Notes: generated by a model not told the origin, from the sequence alone. Counted from the first letter of the stretch, positions 15,841 to 24,303 are shown. The stretch: 64,000 bases of DNA from JASHPR01 sp963842355 (GCA_963842355.1 CAWJGC010000017.1:310001-374000), one strand, 5' to 3'. Numbers and translations: made by a program.

Positions 15841-17136
15841 TCAGCTCTCCGGGCCGGCCGGGACGGGCAGCAGCGCCAGGCGGCCCACGCCGTGGCACGG
15901 GCCGACGCGATCATGACGGGCGGCGTCAGGCCCGAAGGCCGCCAGGGCGCTGGCCACCAGTTGCGTGGCCCCGTCCGGATGGCGGCACGCGCCGCGGCGC
16001 TCGATCAGCGGGATCAACGCCGCGACCTGGTCGGCCGCGCGGCCCCGGCCGCCGTGGTAGGCCAGGTCGGCCAGCGCGTCGGCCAGCGCCGGCAGCCCGA
16101 ACACGCACGGTCCGCACTGCCCCGCGGTCTGCTCGGAGAGGTACCTGACCACCTGGGCCGTCTCGGCCAGCCCGCACGAGGATTCCGGCAGGGCGATCAC
16201 GATGCCAGCCCCGAGCGCGCCGCCCGCGGCACGCAGGTCCGCGTGCGTCATCGGCACCGGCCAGGCGACCTCCGCCGGCAGCCAGGCGCCGAAGTAGCCT
16301 CCGGTCAAGATCGCCCGCAGCCGTTCGGTGGGCCCGCCCGCCAGCATGAGCACCTGGCCCACCCTGGTGCCGAGCGGTATCTCGTACACGCCGGGGCGCG
16401 CGATCGCACCGCCGACGGTTACCAGCGTGGACCCGGGCGCCCGCGGCGTCCCGACCTCGCGGAACCAGCAGTCGCCGAAGCGGGCGATCAGCGCCAGGTG
16501 CGCCAGCGTCTCGACGTTGTTCACCAGCGTGGGGCGGTCCCCGACACCGCGCTCGTGCGGGCGCGGCGGGGCGAACGTCGGCCGGCCCGGCCCGCCGGAC
16601 AGGAACTGTACGATCGCCGACTGCTCGCTCGACGTGTACCGGCCGGGTATGCCGACGACCTGGATCGGCACCGGGTCGATCCCGGCCACGTTCCTGGCCT
16701 CGGCCGCGGCCCGCAGGCCCGCGCCCAGGCGGGCCGCGCCGCGGTGCACCACCAGGTAGGCCCGGGTCGCGCCCACCGCGTGGGCCGCGATCGTGATCCC
16801 GTCCATGACCAGGTGCGGCGTCCAGGTCAGCAGGAAACGGTCCTTCGCGCTGGCCGGCTCGCCCTCGGCGCCGTTGGCCACCACCACCGCGGGCCGGCGG
16901 CCGGCCGCGACCGACCGGAGCTTCCGCCCGGTGGGGAAGCCGGCGCCGCCGCGGCCGGCCAGGCCGGATCGCTCCACGGTGTCGATCAGCCGCCGGGGAT
17001 GCCAGCCGAGCGGCAGCGGCCCGAAGCGGTGTTCATGGTCGGTCAGGCCGGTCGGGCCGCCGGTACCCAGGCCGGCCAGCAGCCGCGGCAGGGCCGCGGC
17101 AGGCGACGGCGAGCGCGTCGCGACCACGGCGGTCAC
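15841..17136 (-). CDS. NuoF-like NADH-binding flavoprotein
   Basis: It has 431 residues from GTG 17136. It resembles the 51-kDa (NuoF) subunit: the FMN/NADH motif GRGGAGFPTGRK (61-72), NGAEGEPASAKDR, the SLBB-like segment and VNNVETLAHLA. Near the C-terminus QCGPCVFGLP, with a further cysteine in RRGACRHPDG, replaces the full N3 cluster signature, as in stand-alone actinobacterial homologues. No other Nuo genes are near. It follows the ferric-reductase-like gene by 19 bases, so it probably feeds electrons from NAD(P)H to that membrane protein. That role is inferred. Confidence 0.85.
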   Translation of the reverse strand: MTAVVATRSPSPAAALPRLLAGLGTGGPTGLTDHEHRFGPLPLGWHPRRLIDTVERSGLAGRGGAGFPTGRKLRSVAAGRRPAVVVANGAEGEPASAKDRFLLTWTPHLVMDGITIAAHAVGATRAYLVVHRGAARLGAGLRAAAEARNVAGIDPVPIQVVGIPGRYTSSEQSAIVQFLSGGPGRPTFAPPRPHERGVGDRPTLVNNVETLAHLALIARFGDCWFREVGTPRAPGSTLVTVGGAIARPGVYEIPLGTRVGQVLMLAGGPTERLRAILTGGYFGAWLPAEVAWPVPMTHADLRAAGGALGAGIVIALPESSCGLAETAQVVRYLSEQTAGQCGPCVFGLPALADALADLAYHGGRGRAADQVAALIPLIERRGACRHPDGATQLVASALAAFGPDAARHDRVGPCHGVGRLALLPVPAGPES

Positions 17137-17155
17137 CGGCAGGCCACCGTGGCGT

Positions 17156-17782
17156 TCACCGTCCGTGCCCCGCCGTCAGCGTCCAGACCGACACCACGCA
17201 GGCCGCGGCGGCCACGACGACGCCGAACCGCGGCAGCGAGCGCTGCGGCCAGCGCGACACCAGGCGCACCGCGAGCGCGCCCGCCACCGCGGTGACGCAC
17301 CCGATGGTCAGGTAGAAGACCCAGGAACGGGCCGCGTCCGTGCCGATGCCCGTGCCGTGCGCCAGCGCGGCCGGCCAGCACAGATAGCCGCACCAGTGCA
17401 CGGCGCGCCAGGCCCGGTGGCCGAGTCGCTGCCGGAGCAGGCTGGTGACGACCAGCGCGATGAGCAGGTCGCAGGCGACCGCGCCCAGTCCGAGCCAGAA
17501 CGACTTGTAGGAGGACAGGAACGGCACCACCGCGTCGGTCAGGCTGATCGACGTATACGAGTCGACGACCGTCGTACCGACGTGCAGGGTGAGGAACGCC
17601 ACCGCGAGCAGCGAGATGTTCCTGTGCAGCCCGGCGGTGAGGAACCGAGGCCAGGCCGGGCTCGAGACCCGCCCGGCCGTCAGGATGCCCAGCACCACGT
17701 CCGCGGTCAGCAGCAGGAGCGTCACCAGGCCCGTGGCCCGGGTCGCGTACCACAGCCCCGGGCCGCTGAAGCTGATGCTCAT
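17156..17782 (-). CDS. Ferric-reductase-like transmembrane protein
   Basis: It has 208 residues and about six membrane segments. Two histidine pairs spaced as b-type haem ligands are visible: H53 with H67 (GLHRNISLLAVAFLTLHVG) and H129 with H142. There is no cytoplasmic FAD/NADH domain, so an outside partner must supply electrons. The NuoF-like protein encoded just downstream is the obvious candidate. Its start overlaps the stop of the ApbE gene (ATGA). It probably moves electrons across the membrane to a flavoprotein or metal outside. Confidence 0.85.
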   Translation of the reverse strand: MSISFSGPGLWYATRATGLVTLLLLTADVVLGILTAGRVSSPAWPRFLTAGLHRNISLLAVAFLTLHVGTTVVDSYTSISLTDAVVPFLSSYKSFWLGLGAVACDLLIALVVTSLLRQRLGHRAWRAVHWCGYLCWPAALAHGTGIGTDAARSWVFYLTIGCVTAVAGALAVRLVSRWPQRSLPRFGVVVAAAACVVSVWTLTAGHGR

Positions 17783-18824
17783 GCGGGCCCGCCCCGATCG
17801 CCGGCGGGCCAGCCGCCCGTCGTGACGCCCCGGCCGTCGTCGCGTACCAGCCGGGCGGGCAGGCCGATGCGGTCGAGCCAGGGTGCCGCCGGCTCGCCGC
17901 GGATGATCGCCGCGGTGCTGGCGGTGTTCGCGTCGACGCAGGTCGCCGCGGCCACGCTCACCGTGCGCCAGCAGCCGTCGGCCGGCCGGTTCCGGGCACG
18001 ATGATGTGGTGCAGGCGCGCCTCGCCGCGGCGCCAGCCCCGGCTGGCCGGGCACGAGGTGGCCAGCCCGCCGGAGTCGATGCTGATTACCTGACCGGGCG
18101 CCCGCCCGGCCGGCCGCGCCGGGCCGCCGGCGTGATCGGCTGGAATCTCGTCGCGCACCTCGATCCGCCACCCGCCCGCGGGCGCCGGGCCGGCCACGGC
18201 GATGTCACCGCCCAGGTTGACCAGCACCCCGCAGCCGGCGGCGGCCGCGATGCGGGCCGCAGCACGGTCGGCGGCCAACGCCTTGGCGGTCGCGCCCAGG
18301 TCAAGCAGCGCGCCGGCGGGTACCCGGACGGTCCGCCGCTCCAGGTCGAGTTCCACCTGCCGCCAGCCCGGAGCCGGGAGCGCGGCCCGCGTCAGCGCGC
18401 TGGTATCGGCGCGCACCTGGGCGAAATCCCGGTCGTAGCCCAGCCTGACCAGCGATCCGCCGCACGTCGGGTCGACATCGCCGTCGGTGAGCGCCGCCGC
18501 GGTCAGCGCGGTCTGCAGTGCCCCGGCGAGCAGCTCGCTCACCTGGACGACCCGGCCGCCGATCCGGTTGATCCCCGACAGCTCGGAATCGGGCCGGAAC
18601 CGCGAGCAGGCTGCGTCGATCGCGGCCAGCTCGGCGGACAACAGCCGGTGCGCGGCGTCCAGGGCGCCGGGCCTGGTGACGATCAGCGAGCCGAACGTGC
18701 CGAAGACGCCGAAGCTCCGGCCGGCCACCTCCGCGGTCGCCGGGTGTGCAGCGGCGATGGCCGCGGCGCCGGCCGCGGCGGCTCGCGCGGGCACCGCTGC
18801 TATCCCGGTCGTCACCTTGATCAT
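17779..18824 (-). CDS. apbE: FAD:protein FMN transferase (ApbE), apparent frameshift
   Basis: Transfers FMN from FAD to a Thr/Ser of an exported protein. ApbE features include FGTFGSLIV, DAACSRFRPDSELSGIN, the DVDPTCGGSLV region and LDLGATAKALAADRAA. The C-terminal SIDSGGLATSCPASRGWR is also present. The frame stops near 17958. The missing end (CWRTVSVAAATCVDANTAST to the stop at 17779) is read in another frame, so a one-base indel near 17970-17990 in GGCCGGCCG is required. ATG 18824 overlaps the upstream stop. GTG 18815, with GGAGG nine bases before it, is an alternative start. Confidence 0.85.
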
Positions 18825-19237
18825 CCTCCGGACGGGGTGGACCCGGTCGAGGTGGAATGCGTCGGAGCCGGCGTGGGCGCGGGCGCCGGGGTCGTCGGCG
18901 GCGGGGCCAGCGTACGCGCGGGAGCGGGCGCGGCCGACGGGGCTGCGGCGGGCGTCGGTGTCGGCGCGCTGACGGGCGCGCCCGCGGCCGTGTGGCGCCT
19001 CGGCCTGCGCTTCTGGTGCGCCGGGCTCAGGGCCGGGCTCGCGCCGGGGCTGGCGTGCGGCGACGGCCGGACGGTCGGCTGGGTCGCTGAGCTGGGGTGG
19101 GCGTTCGCCGTCCGGGCGAACAGGGTGGCGAACGCGACCGCGGTGATCGCGCTGAGCTGCGTGGCCCGCCACGTGAGGCGGGAGACACGGCGCAGGCCGT
19201 CGTCACGCGCCGCGCCGGGCGTGGGGAAGGCTCTCAT
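18821..19237 (-). CDS. Exported Pro/Ala/Thr-rich protein, first gene of redox operon
   Basis: It has 138 residues. A signal peptide is evident (RLTWRATQLSAITAVAFATL, cleavage expected after ARTANA). The rest is low-complexity Pro/Ala/Ser/Thr ending HSTSTGSTPSGG. No FMN-binding domain is visible, although operons with ApbE usually carry one. Ser/Thr residues near the C-terminus are possible acceptor sites but this is speculative. It overlaps the ApbE start codon, so it is cotranscribed with apbE, the membrane reductase and the NuoF-like gene. Confidence 0.7.
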   Translation of the reverse strand: MRAFPTPGAARDDGLRRVSRLTWRATQLSAITAVAFATLFARTANAHPSSATQPTVRPSPHASPGASPALSPAHQKRRPRRHTAAGAPVSAPTPTPAAAPSAAPAPARTLAPPPTTPAPAPTPAPTHSTSTGSTPSGG

Positions 19238-19304
19238 GGGCCCAACCCCACCGGAATCTGCGTTAAGAGCTGACCAAGAACCACTCAACGACCCGTTATC
19301 ACGG

Positions 19305-19458
19305 GGGCGGGTGGCGGGCGGGGGCGGGTGGCGGGCGGGCCGCGGTGGCGGGCGGGCCGCGGTGGCGGGCGGGCCGCGGTGGCGGGCGGGCCGCGGTGGC
19401 GGGCGGGCCGCGGTGGCGGGCGGGCCGCGGTGGCGGGCGGGCCGCGGTGGCGGGCGGA
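19305..19458 (+). repeat. 17-bp minisatellite GGCGGGCGGGCCGCGGT
   Basis: About eight near-perfect tandem copies of the 17-bp unit lie in the divergent space between the redox operon and the histidine kinase at 19601. There are no unique spacers, so it is not a CRISPR array. Because the period is not a multiple of three, all frames stay open through it. Confidence 0.95.
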
Positions 19459-19524
19459 TGCGGGGGGCGCCCGGCGACCGCCGTAACGCCGGCCGGAGCC
19501 ACCCCGGCCTCGTTCCCGCTCGCG

Positions 19525-19543
19525 CTACATCCGGAGTTGTAGC
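19525..19543 (+). promoter_or_regulatory. 19-bp operator-like motif, copy 1
   Basis: CTACATCCGGAGTTGTAGC, with CGCTACA/TGTAGCG forming a perfect seven-base dyad (19523-19544). It lies 57 bases upstream of the NarL-type kinase gene. Two related 19-bp copies (21505, 21647) lie between the regulator and the MMPL genes. It is probably the binding site of the regulator at 20827, by position and dyad symmetry. Confidence 0.6.
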
Positions 19544-19600
19544 GAAGCCTGCGACCGGGGACGGACGCGCACGGTCGGCATCGCGGTTACTGTTCAGAGT

Positions 19601-20830
19601 ATGGCTGCCAGGAACGACGTAGCCGCCGCGCGGCCCCCGCTGGCCTACCGGCTGACCGACCGGCAGTGGCTGACGATCGACTGGGTGGCGGCGGCGGTCG
19701 CGGCGGCGACCGTGCTGTTCAACGTCGGGCTGCTGCACGGCTTCCGTTATCACGCGCCCACCGCGCTGACCGCCGTCGTCGCGGTGGCCGGCACCGCGCC
19801 GGCCGCGGTCCGGCGGATCTGGCCGATCCCGGTGCTCGCGGTGGTGACCGGCGCCTGTTGCGTGCTGATGGCACACGGCCGGGTGCCGAACGTCGTCTTC
19901 GTCGTGCTCGGCATGGCGGTCTACACGGCGGCCGTGCGCTGCCGCCGGAAGGCCGCGGTCGCCGTACTCGTGGTCGTCGAACTCGCGCTCGGCGCCGCGA
20001 TGCTGACCGCCGCGGCCGGCGCCAGGAGCCAGCAAGACATGGCCCGCGGCCTGCTGGTGGCCGCGGCGCTGTGGTTCGTCGGTGACAGCGTGCGGGAACG
20101 CCGCCGGTACCTGGCGGGCCTGGCCGAGCAGGCGGAGCAGCAGCAGCGGGCCGAGGCCGAGCGCAGCCGCCAGGCGGTCCGGGAGGAGCGGGTCAGGATC
20201 GCCCGGGAACTGCACGACGTCGTGGCGCACAGCCTGAGCGTGGTCACGGTCCAGGCCGGGGTCGGCCGCAAGATCGAGGCGGTCCGTCCCGGGGAGGCGC
20301 TGCGGGCGCTGCGGGCCGTGGAGGTCACCGGCCGGGGGGCACTCGAGGAACTGCGCCGCATCCTCGGGCTGCTGCGCGACGACGAGCAGCCGCCGAGCCT
20401 GGCTCCGGTGCCGGGAATCGAGGACCTCGAAGAACTCGCGGACAGCGTGCGCGCCGCCGGGATACCGGTCAGCCTGGCCGTGACCGGGGACGCGGCCGAG
20501 GTGCCGCCCGCCGCCGCGCTGACCGCGTACCGGATCGTCCAGGAGGCGCTGACCAACGTGGTCAAGCACGCGCGCCGGGCCGAGGCGGCGGTGCGGGTCC
20601 GCGCGGGGCCGGACGGGGTGCGGATCACGGTGACCGACACCGGGGCCGGCGAGCCCGGCCCCGACACCGGCCCGGCCGCCGCGGCCGCGGGCCAGCACGG
20701 GATCGTCGGCATGCGGGAACGCGCCGCGGCGTTCGGCGGCACGCTGGACGCCGGGACGCTGCCCGGCGGCGGATTCCGGGTCACGGCCTTCCTGCCCGTG
20801 TCCGCCCCGGCGGTCGGGCAGGTAGCGTGA
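19601..20830 (+). CDS. NarL/DesK-type sensor histidine kinase
   Basis: It has 409 residues. The N-terminal half holds about five membrane segments (residues about 27-165). A short coiled stretch (EQAEQQQRAEAERSRQ) leads into the HisKA_3 dimerisation domain with the phospho-acceptor His in RIARELHDVVAHSLS. A short HATPase domain follows (QEALTNVVKHA, VTDTGAGEPG, HGIVGMRERA). The response regulator start overlaps its stop (GTGA). Kinases of this class in actinomycetes often control an adjacent exporter, which fits the MMPL gene downstream. Confidence 0.92.
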   Translation: MAARNDVAAARPPLAYRLTDRQWLTIDWVAAAVAAATVLFNVGLLHGFRYHAPTALTAVVAVAGTAPAAVRRIWPIPVLAVVTGACCVLMAHGRVPNVVFVVLGMAVYTAAVRCRRKAAVAVLVVVELALGAAMLTAAAGARSQQDMARGLLVAAALWFVGDSVRERRRYLAGLAEQAEQQQRAEAERSRQAVREERVRIARELHDVVAHSLSVVTVQAGVGRKIEAVRPGEALRALRAVEVTGRGALEELRRILGLLRDDEQPPSLAPVPGIEDLEELADSVRAAGIPVSLAVTGDAAEVPPAAALTAYRIVQEALTNVVKHARRAEAAVRVRAGPDGVRITVTDTGAGEPGPDTGPAAAAAGQHGIVGMRERAAAFGGTLDAGTLPGGGFRVTAFLPVSAPAVGQVA

Positions 20831-21483
20831 CCATCGGCGTCGTGGTGGCCGATGACCAGGCCATCGTTCGGGCCGGGTTCCGGGCCCTGATCGATTCGGA
20901 GCCGGACCTCGCCGTGCTCGGCGAGGCCGCGAACGGCGCCGAAGCCGTCGAAGTGACCAGCCGGACGGCACCCGACGTGGTGCTCATGGACATCCGCATG
21001 CCGGTGCTCGACGGCATCGAGGCGACCCGGCGGATCACGCTCGGCGGGCCGCCGCCGCGGGTGCTGATCCTGACCACGTTCGACCTCGACGAGTACGTGT
21101 TCGGCGCGCTGCGGGCCGGGGCCAGCGGGTTCCTGCTCAAGGAACGGCCGCCCGAGGAACTGCTGTCGGCCATCCGCGTCATCGCGGCGGGCGAGGCGCT
21201 GCTGGCGCCGAACATCACCCACCGGCTGATCGCGCACTTCACCAGCCAGCCCGACCCGCTGCGGCCGCCGCCGCAGGCCCTGGCCCAGCTCACCGCGCGC
21301 GAGCGCGAGGTTCTCGTGCTGATCGCGAACGGCCTGTCCAACACCGAGATCGCGGGTCGGCTGGCGATGAGCGTGCCCACGGCGAAGACCCACGTCAGCC
21401 GGATCCTGGCCAAGCTCGCCGCGCGGGACCGGGCTCAGCTCGTGGTGCTCGCGTTCCAGGCGGGCCTGGTCGCGCCCGGCTGA
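20827..21483 (+). CDS. NarL/FixJ-family response regulator
   Basis: It has 218 residues from GTG 20827. The receiver shows VADDQAIVRAG, the Asp of VVLMDIRMPVLDG, T and K at TTFDLDEYV and FLLKERPP. The C-terminal LuxR-type helix-turn-helix has LTAREREVLVLIANGLSNTEIAGRL and KTHVSRILAKL. It is coupled to the kinase gene by overlap. The 19-bp motif before the kinase gene and twice after this gene suggests autoregulation and control of the MMPL genes. Confidence 0.93.
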   Translation: MTIGVVVADDQAIVRAGFRALIDSEPDLAVLGEAANGAEAVEVTSRTAPDVVLMDIRMPVLDGIEATRRITLGGPPPRVLILTTFDLDEYVFGALRAGASGFLLKERPPEELLSAIRVIAAGEALLAPNITHRLIAHFTSQPDPLRPPPQALAQLTAREREVLVLIANGLSNTEIAGRLAMSVPTAKTHVSRILAKLAARDRAQLVVLAFQAGLVAPG

Positions 21484-21504
21484 TCGCCTCGGCGGGGCGG
21501 CGGC

Positions 21505-21523
21505 GTACATCCCGGGTTGCAGC
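21505..21523 (+). promoter_or_regulatory. 19-bp operator-like motif, copy 2
   Basis: GTACATCCCGGGTTGCAGC, matching copies at 19525 and 21647 at most positions, with CCCGGG at its centre. It lies just after the response regulator stop codon. Confidence 0.55.
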
Positions 21524-21646
21524 GTGCCGGGCATCGTCGTCAGCACGCCGCGCCCGTCGCAGCTCCCCGCCGCGGCCAAGGCCCCCGACAGCGACGGGTA
21601 CGGCGGGACGGGCCGGCGGGCCGGGCGGGACGGGCCGTCCGGCGCC

Positions 21647-21665
21647 GTACATCCGGGGTTGGAGC
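21647..21665 (+). promoter_or_regulatory. 19-bp operator-like motif, copy 3
   Basis: GTACATCCGGGGTTGGAGC, 142 bases from copy 2 and 113 bases before the small membrane protein that heads the MMPL operon. Shared core across copies: TACATCC, then G or C, then G, then A or G, then GTTG, one variable base, AGC. Confidence 0.55.
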
Positions 21666-21778
21666 CCGCCGGCGGTGCTGACGCGCAGGCCGGAGAAAAA
21701 CCCGATTCGCCAGGCTGACGACACCGGCCGGGCCGCTGGCCACCATGGAACGCGGACACCGAAAGGCTGGAGGCACGG

Positions 21779-21934
21779 ATGCACGACCTGGCCATCGTGA
21801 CGCTGGCGAGCGGCGGCAAGGGCGGCGGCAGGCTGCTGGTGATCGGGCTGCTGCTCGTGGTCATCGTGGTGCTCGCCGTGGGCTGGATCACGTACGCGAC
21901 GCGGGTGCGCTCCGGAAAGGCGAAGAAGCCGTGA
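21779..21934 (+). CDS. Small single-pass membrane protein (51 aa) ahead of MMPL transporter
   Basis: ATG 21779 has a near-perfect GGAGG seven bases upstream. The product is 51 residues: a polar start with SGGKGGGR, one strong membrane helix (LLVIGLLLVVIVVLAVGWI) and a basic tail RSGKAKK. The stop overlaps the GTG of the MMPL gene (GTGA), so both are translated together. It may be an accessory or assembly subunit of the exporter. No family was recognised. Strong start signal and coupling make it very likely a real gene. Confidence 0.8.
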   Translation: MHDLAIVTLASGGKGGGRLLVIGLLLVVIVVLAVGWITYATRVRSGKAKKP

Positions 21935-24303
21935 TCGCCGCGTTCTTCGAGGGCCTCGCCGAGTTCGTCGTCCGGTTCCGGGTGGCGGTCGTCGTGTTCT
22001 GGGTGATCGTCACGGCGGTCGCGATGCTCGCCCTGCCCGCCCTGGGCAGCGAGGTCAACAGCGATCCCAGCCTGTTCCTGTCGCCTGGCGCCAAGAGCGT
22101 CGAGGCCGCCGCGCTCGGGACCCCCCTGCTCGGCCGTTCTGACCGCAGCAAGGTCACGGTCGTCGCCGCCCGCGCCGACGCGCCGCTGACCTCCGCCGAC
22201 CTGGCGGCGCTCGACCGCGAGGGGAAGCTGGCCCGCGGCGTCGCCGGGGTCGATTCGGTGCGGCCGGGCGCGGTCTCCCCGGACGGGAAGGCGGTCGAGA
22301 TCGACGTCAGCGTCAGCAAGGAGGCGAAGGACGTGGCCGGCCTGAAGCCGGTCGTGACCGCGATCCAGCGGACGTTCGCCGAGGCCGCGGCGCCGCCCGG
22401 GCTGCAGCTGCACCTGGCCGGCAACGTGGCCACGAACGTGGCCAACAACACCAGCACGAACAAGGCGACGAGGAAGATCGGGTACCTGTCGATCTTGTTC
22501 ATCGTCGTGCTGCTGATGATCGTCCTGCGCTCCCCGGTCGCGGCGCTGGTCACGTTCCTGCCCAGCGTGGCGGCCCTGCTGCTGTCGCAGAAGCTCATCG
22601 CCGGGCTCGGCGCGAGCGGGCTGCAGATCTCCTCGGTCACCCAGACGCTGCTGGTCGTGCTGATGCTCGGGGCGGGCACCGACTACGGCCTGTTCCTCGT
22701 CTACCGGTTCCGCGAGGAACTGGGGGCCGGCACCGAGCCGCGCCTCGCCGTCGTCCGCGCGCTCACGCGGGTCGGCGAGTCGATCACGGCCTCCGCGGGC
22801 ACGGTCATCCTGGCCCTGCTCACCCTGCTGCTCGCCAGCTTCGGGCTCTATCACGATCTCGGCCTGCCGCTGGCGACCGGCATCGCGGTGATGCTGCTGG
22901 CCGGGCTGACCCTGCTGCCCGCGCTGCTGGCCCTGGCCGCGCCGTTGATGTTCGCGGGGCGTGCCCCGCGGCGGGGGGTTGAAGGGGGGTCGTCCCCCCT
23001 GGGGCAGGCACAGTTCGCGGGGCTCGCCCCGCGGGACCGGGCGGGCCGGGGGGAGGGCCTGTGGGGCCGGGTGGCGGCCCGCGCGGTACGCCGCCCCGGG
23101 CTCACCCTCGGAGCTGGAGCGCTGATCTTCGCGGCCCTGGCGCTGGCCGCGTTCGGGTACCGGACCGCCGGGCTGAACCGGTCCACCACCGCGCCCGCCG
23201 GCTCGGACGCGGCCGCGGGCAACGCGCTCGTCGCCGAGTACTTCCCGCAGTCGGCGGTCAGCCCCGCGGACCTGATCCTGCACTACGCCACGCCGGCCTG
23301 GCAGAGCCCGGGCCCGCTGACGGTGGCGCAGGCCAGCCTCCGGTCGTCGGGCCTGTTCAGCACGCTGGCCGGGCCGCTCGACCCCAACGGCGCGCCGCTG
23401 AGCCCCGCCGCCTACGCCGCCGCGCACGCCGAGCTCGGCAGCCCGAAGGGGCTGCCGCTGACCGAGCCCGCGAATATCCGGCTCCCGCGCGGCGTCTACA
23501 ACGCCTACCGCGCCACGGCCCAGTACGTCAGCGCCGACGGCCGGACCGTCCGGTTCGCGGCCGGGCTGCGGGCCGGGGACCAGCAGAGTAGCGGGGCCAT
23601 GAACGCCACGCCCGCGGTCCGCGCCGCCGTCACCGCGGCGGCGCGGCGCTCGGGCGCGGAGGTCAGCGGGGTCACGGGCCAGGCGGCAGCGCTCTACGAC
23701 GTGAGCGCCGTGGCGGGCAGCGACGTGATGCGGATCATCCCGGTGGCCGTGCTGGCCATCGCGGTGCTGCTCGGGCTCGTCCTGCGCAGCCTGGTCGCGC
23801 CGCTCTACCTGGTGGTCAGCATCGTGGCGTCGTACCTGGCCGCGCTCGGCGGCACGACGCTCCTGGTCATCGACCTGGGCGGTCAGAGCGGGCTGATCTT
23901 CATCCTGCCGTTCCTGATGTTCGTGTTCCTGCTCGCGCTCGGCGAGGACTACAACATCCTGGTCATGACCCGGATCAGGGAAGAGGCCCGGCACCTCCCG
24001 CTGCGCGAGGCCGTGGTCCGGGCCGTCGGGAAGACCGGGCCCACGGTCACCTCGGCCGGCCTCATCCTGGCGGGCACCTTCGGGGTCTACGCCCTCGCGG
24101 GCGGCGGCGCCATGGGCGGCCAGTTGCGGTCTATCGGGCTGGGTCTCGCGCTCGGCATCCTGCTGGACACCTTCGTGGTCAGGACGCTGCTCGTGCCGTC
24201 CGCGGTCGTCCTGCTCGGCCGCGGGAACTGGTGGCCGTCGCGCCTGGGCCGGGCCGCCCGGCCGACGGCGCCCGCCGTACCCGCCCGGGCCTCCCCGGGG
24301 TAA
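21931..24303 (+). CDS. MMPL-family (RND) exporter
   Basis: It has 790 residues from GTG 21931. The layout is typical of MMPL: one membrane helix at residues about 13-37, an outer loop, five helices (about 190-345), a cytoplasmic linker, then a repeat of this pattern in the second half. LMLGAGTDYGLFLVYRFREEL and its counterpart LALGEDYNILVMTRIREE carry the conserved Asp-Tyr pairs of the proton path. Likely exports lipids or drugs. The cytoplasmic linker contains an in-frame hairpin-rich insertion (22951-23034). Probably regulated by the adjacent two-component system. Confidence 0.92.
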   Translation: MIAAFFEGLAEFVVRFRVAVVVFWVIVTAVAMLALPALGSEVNSDPSLFLSPGAKSVEAAALGTPLLGRSDRSKVTVVAARADAPLTSADLAALDREGKLARGVAGVDSVRPGAVSPDGKAVEIDVSVSKEAKDVAGLKPVVTAIQRTFAEAAAPPGLQLHLAGNVATNVANNTSTNKATRKIGYLSILFIVVLLMIVLRSPVAALVTFLPSVAALLLSQKLIAGLGASGLQISSVTQTLLVVLMLGAGTDYGLFLVYRFREELGAGTEPRLAVVRALTRVGESITASAGTVILALLTLLLASFGLYHDLGLPLATGIAVMLLAGLTLLPALLALAAPLMFAGRAPRRGVEGGSSPLGQAQFAGLAPRDRAGRGEGLWGRVAARAVRRPGLTLGAGALIFAALALAAFGYRTAGLNRSTTAPAGSDAAAGNALVAEYFPQSAVSPADLILHYATPAWQSPGPLTVAQASLRSSGLFSTLAGPLDPNGAPLSPAAYAAAHAELGSPKGLPLTEPANIRLPRGVYNAYRATAQYVSADGRTVRFAAGLRAGDQQSSGAMNATPAVRAAVTAAARRSGAEVSGVTGQAAALYDVSAVAGSDVMRIIPVAVLAIAVLLGLVLRSLVAPLYLVVSIVASYLAALGGTTLLVIDLGGQSGLIFILPFLMFVFLLALGEDYNILVMTRIREEARHLPLREAVVRAVGKTGPTVTSAGLILAGTFGVYALAGGGAMGGQLRSIGLGLALGILLDTFVVRTLLVPSAVVLLGRGNWWPSRLGRAARPTAPAVPARASPG
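22951..23034 (+). repeat. In-frame triple-hairpin element inside the MMPL gene
   Basis: Three perfect stem-loops lie in a row: CGCGGGGC-GT-GCCCCGCG (22953-22970), AGGGGGG-TCGT-CCCCCCT (22983-23000) and CGCGGGGC-TC-GCCCCGCG (23016-23033). The outer two are near-identical direct repeats 63 bases apart, so the insert keeps the reading frame. It encodes FAGRAPRRG...FAGLAPRD in the linker between the two transporter halves. Confidence 0.85.

Noticed and set aside
19305..19458. Regular 17-bp repeats considered as a CRISPR array
   Set aside because: Repeats are contiguous with no unique spacers and no cas genes are in the window.
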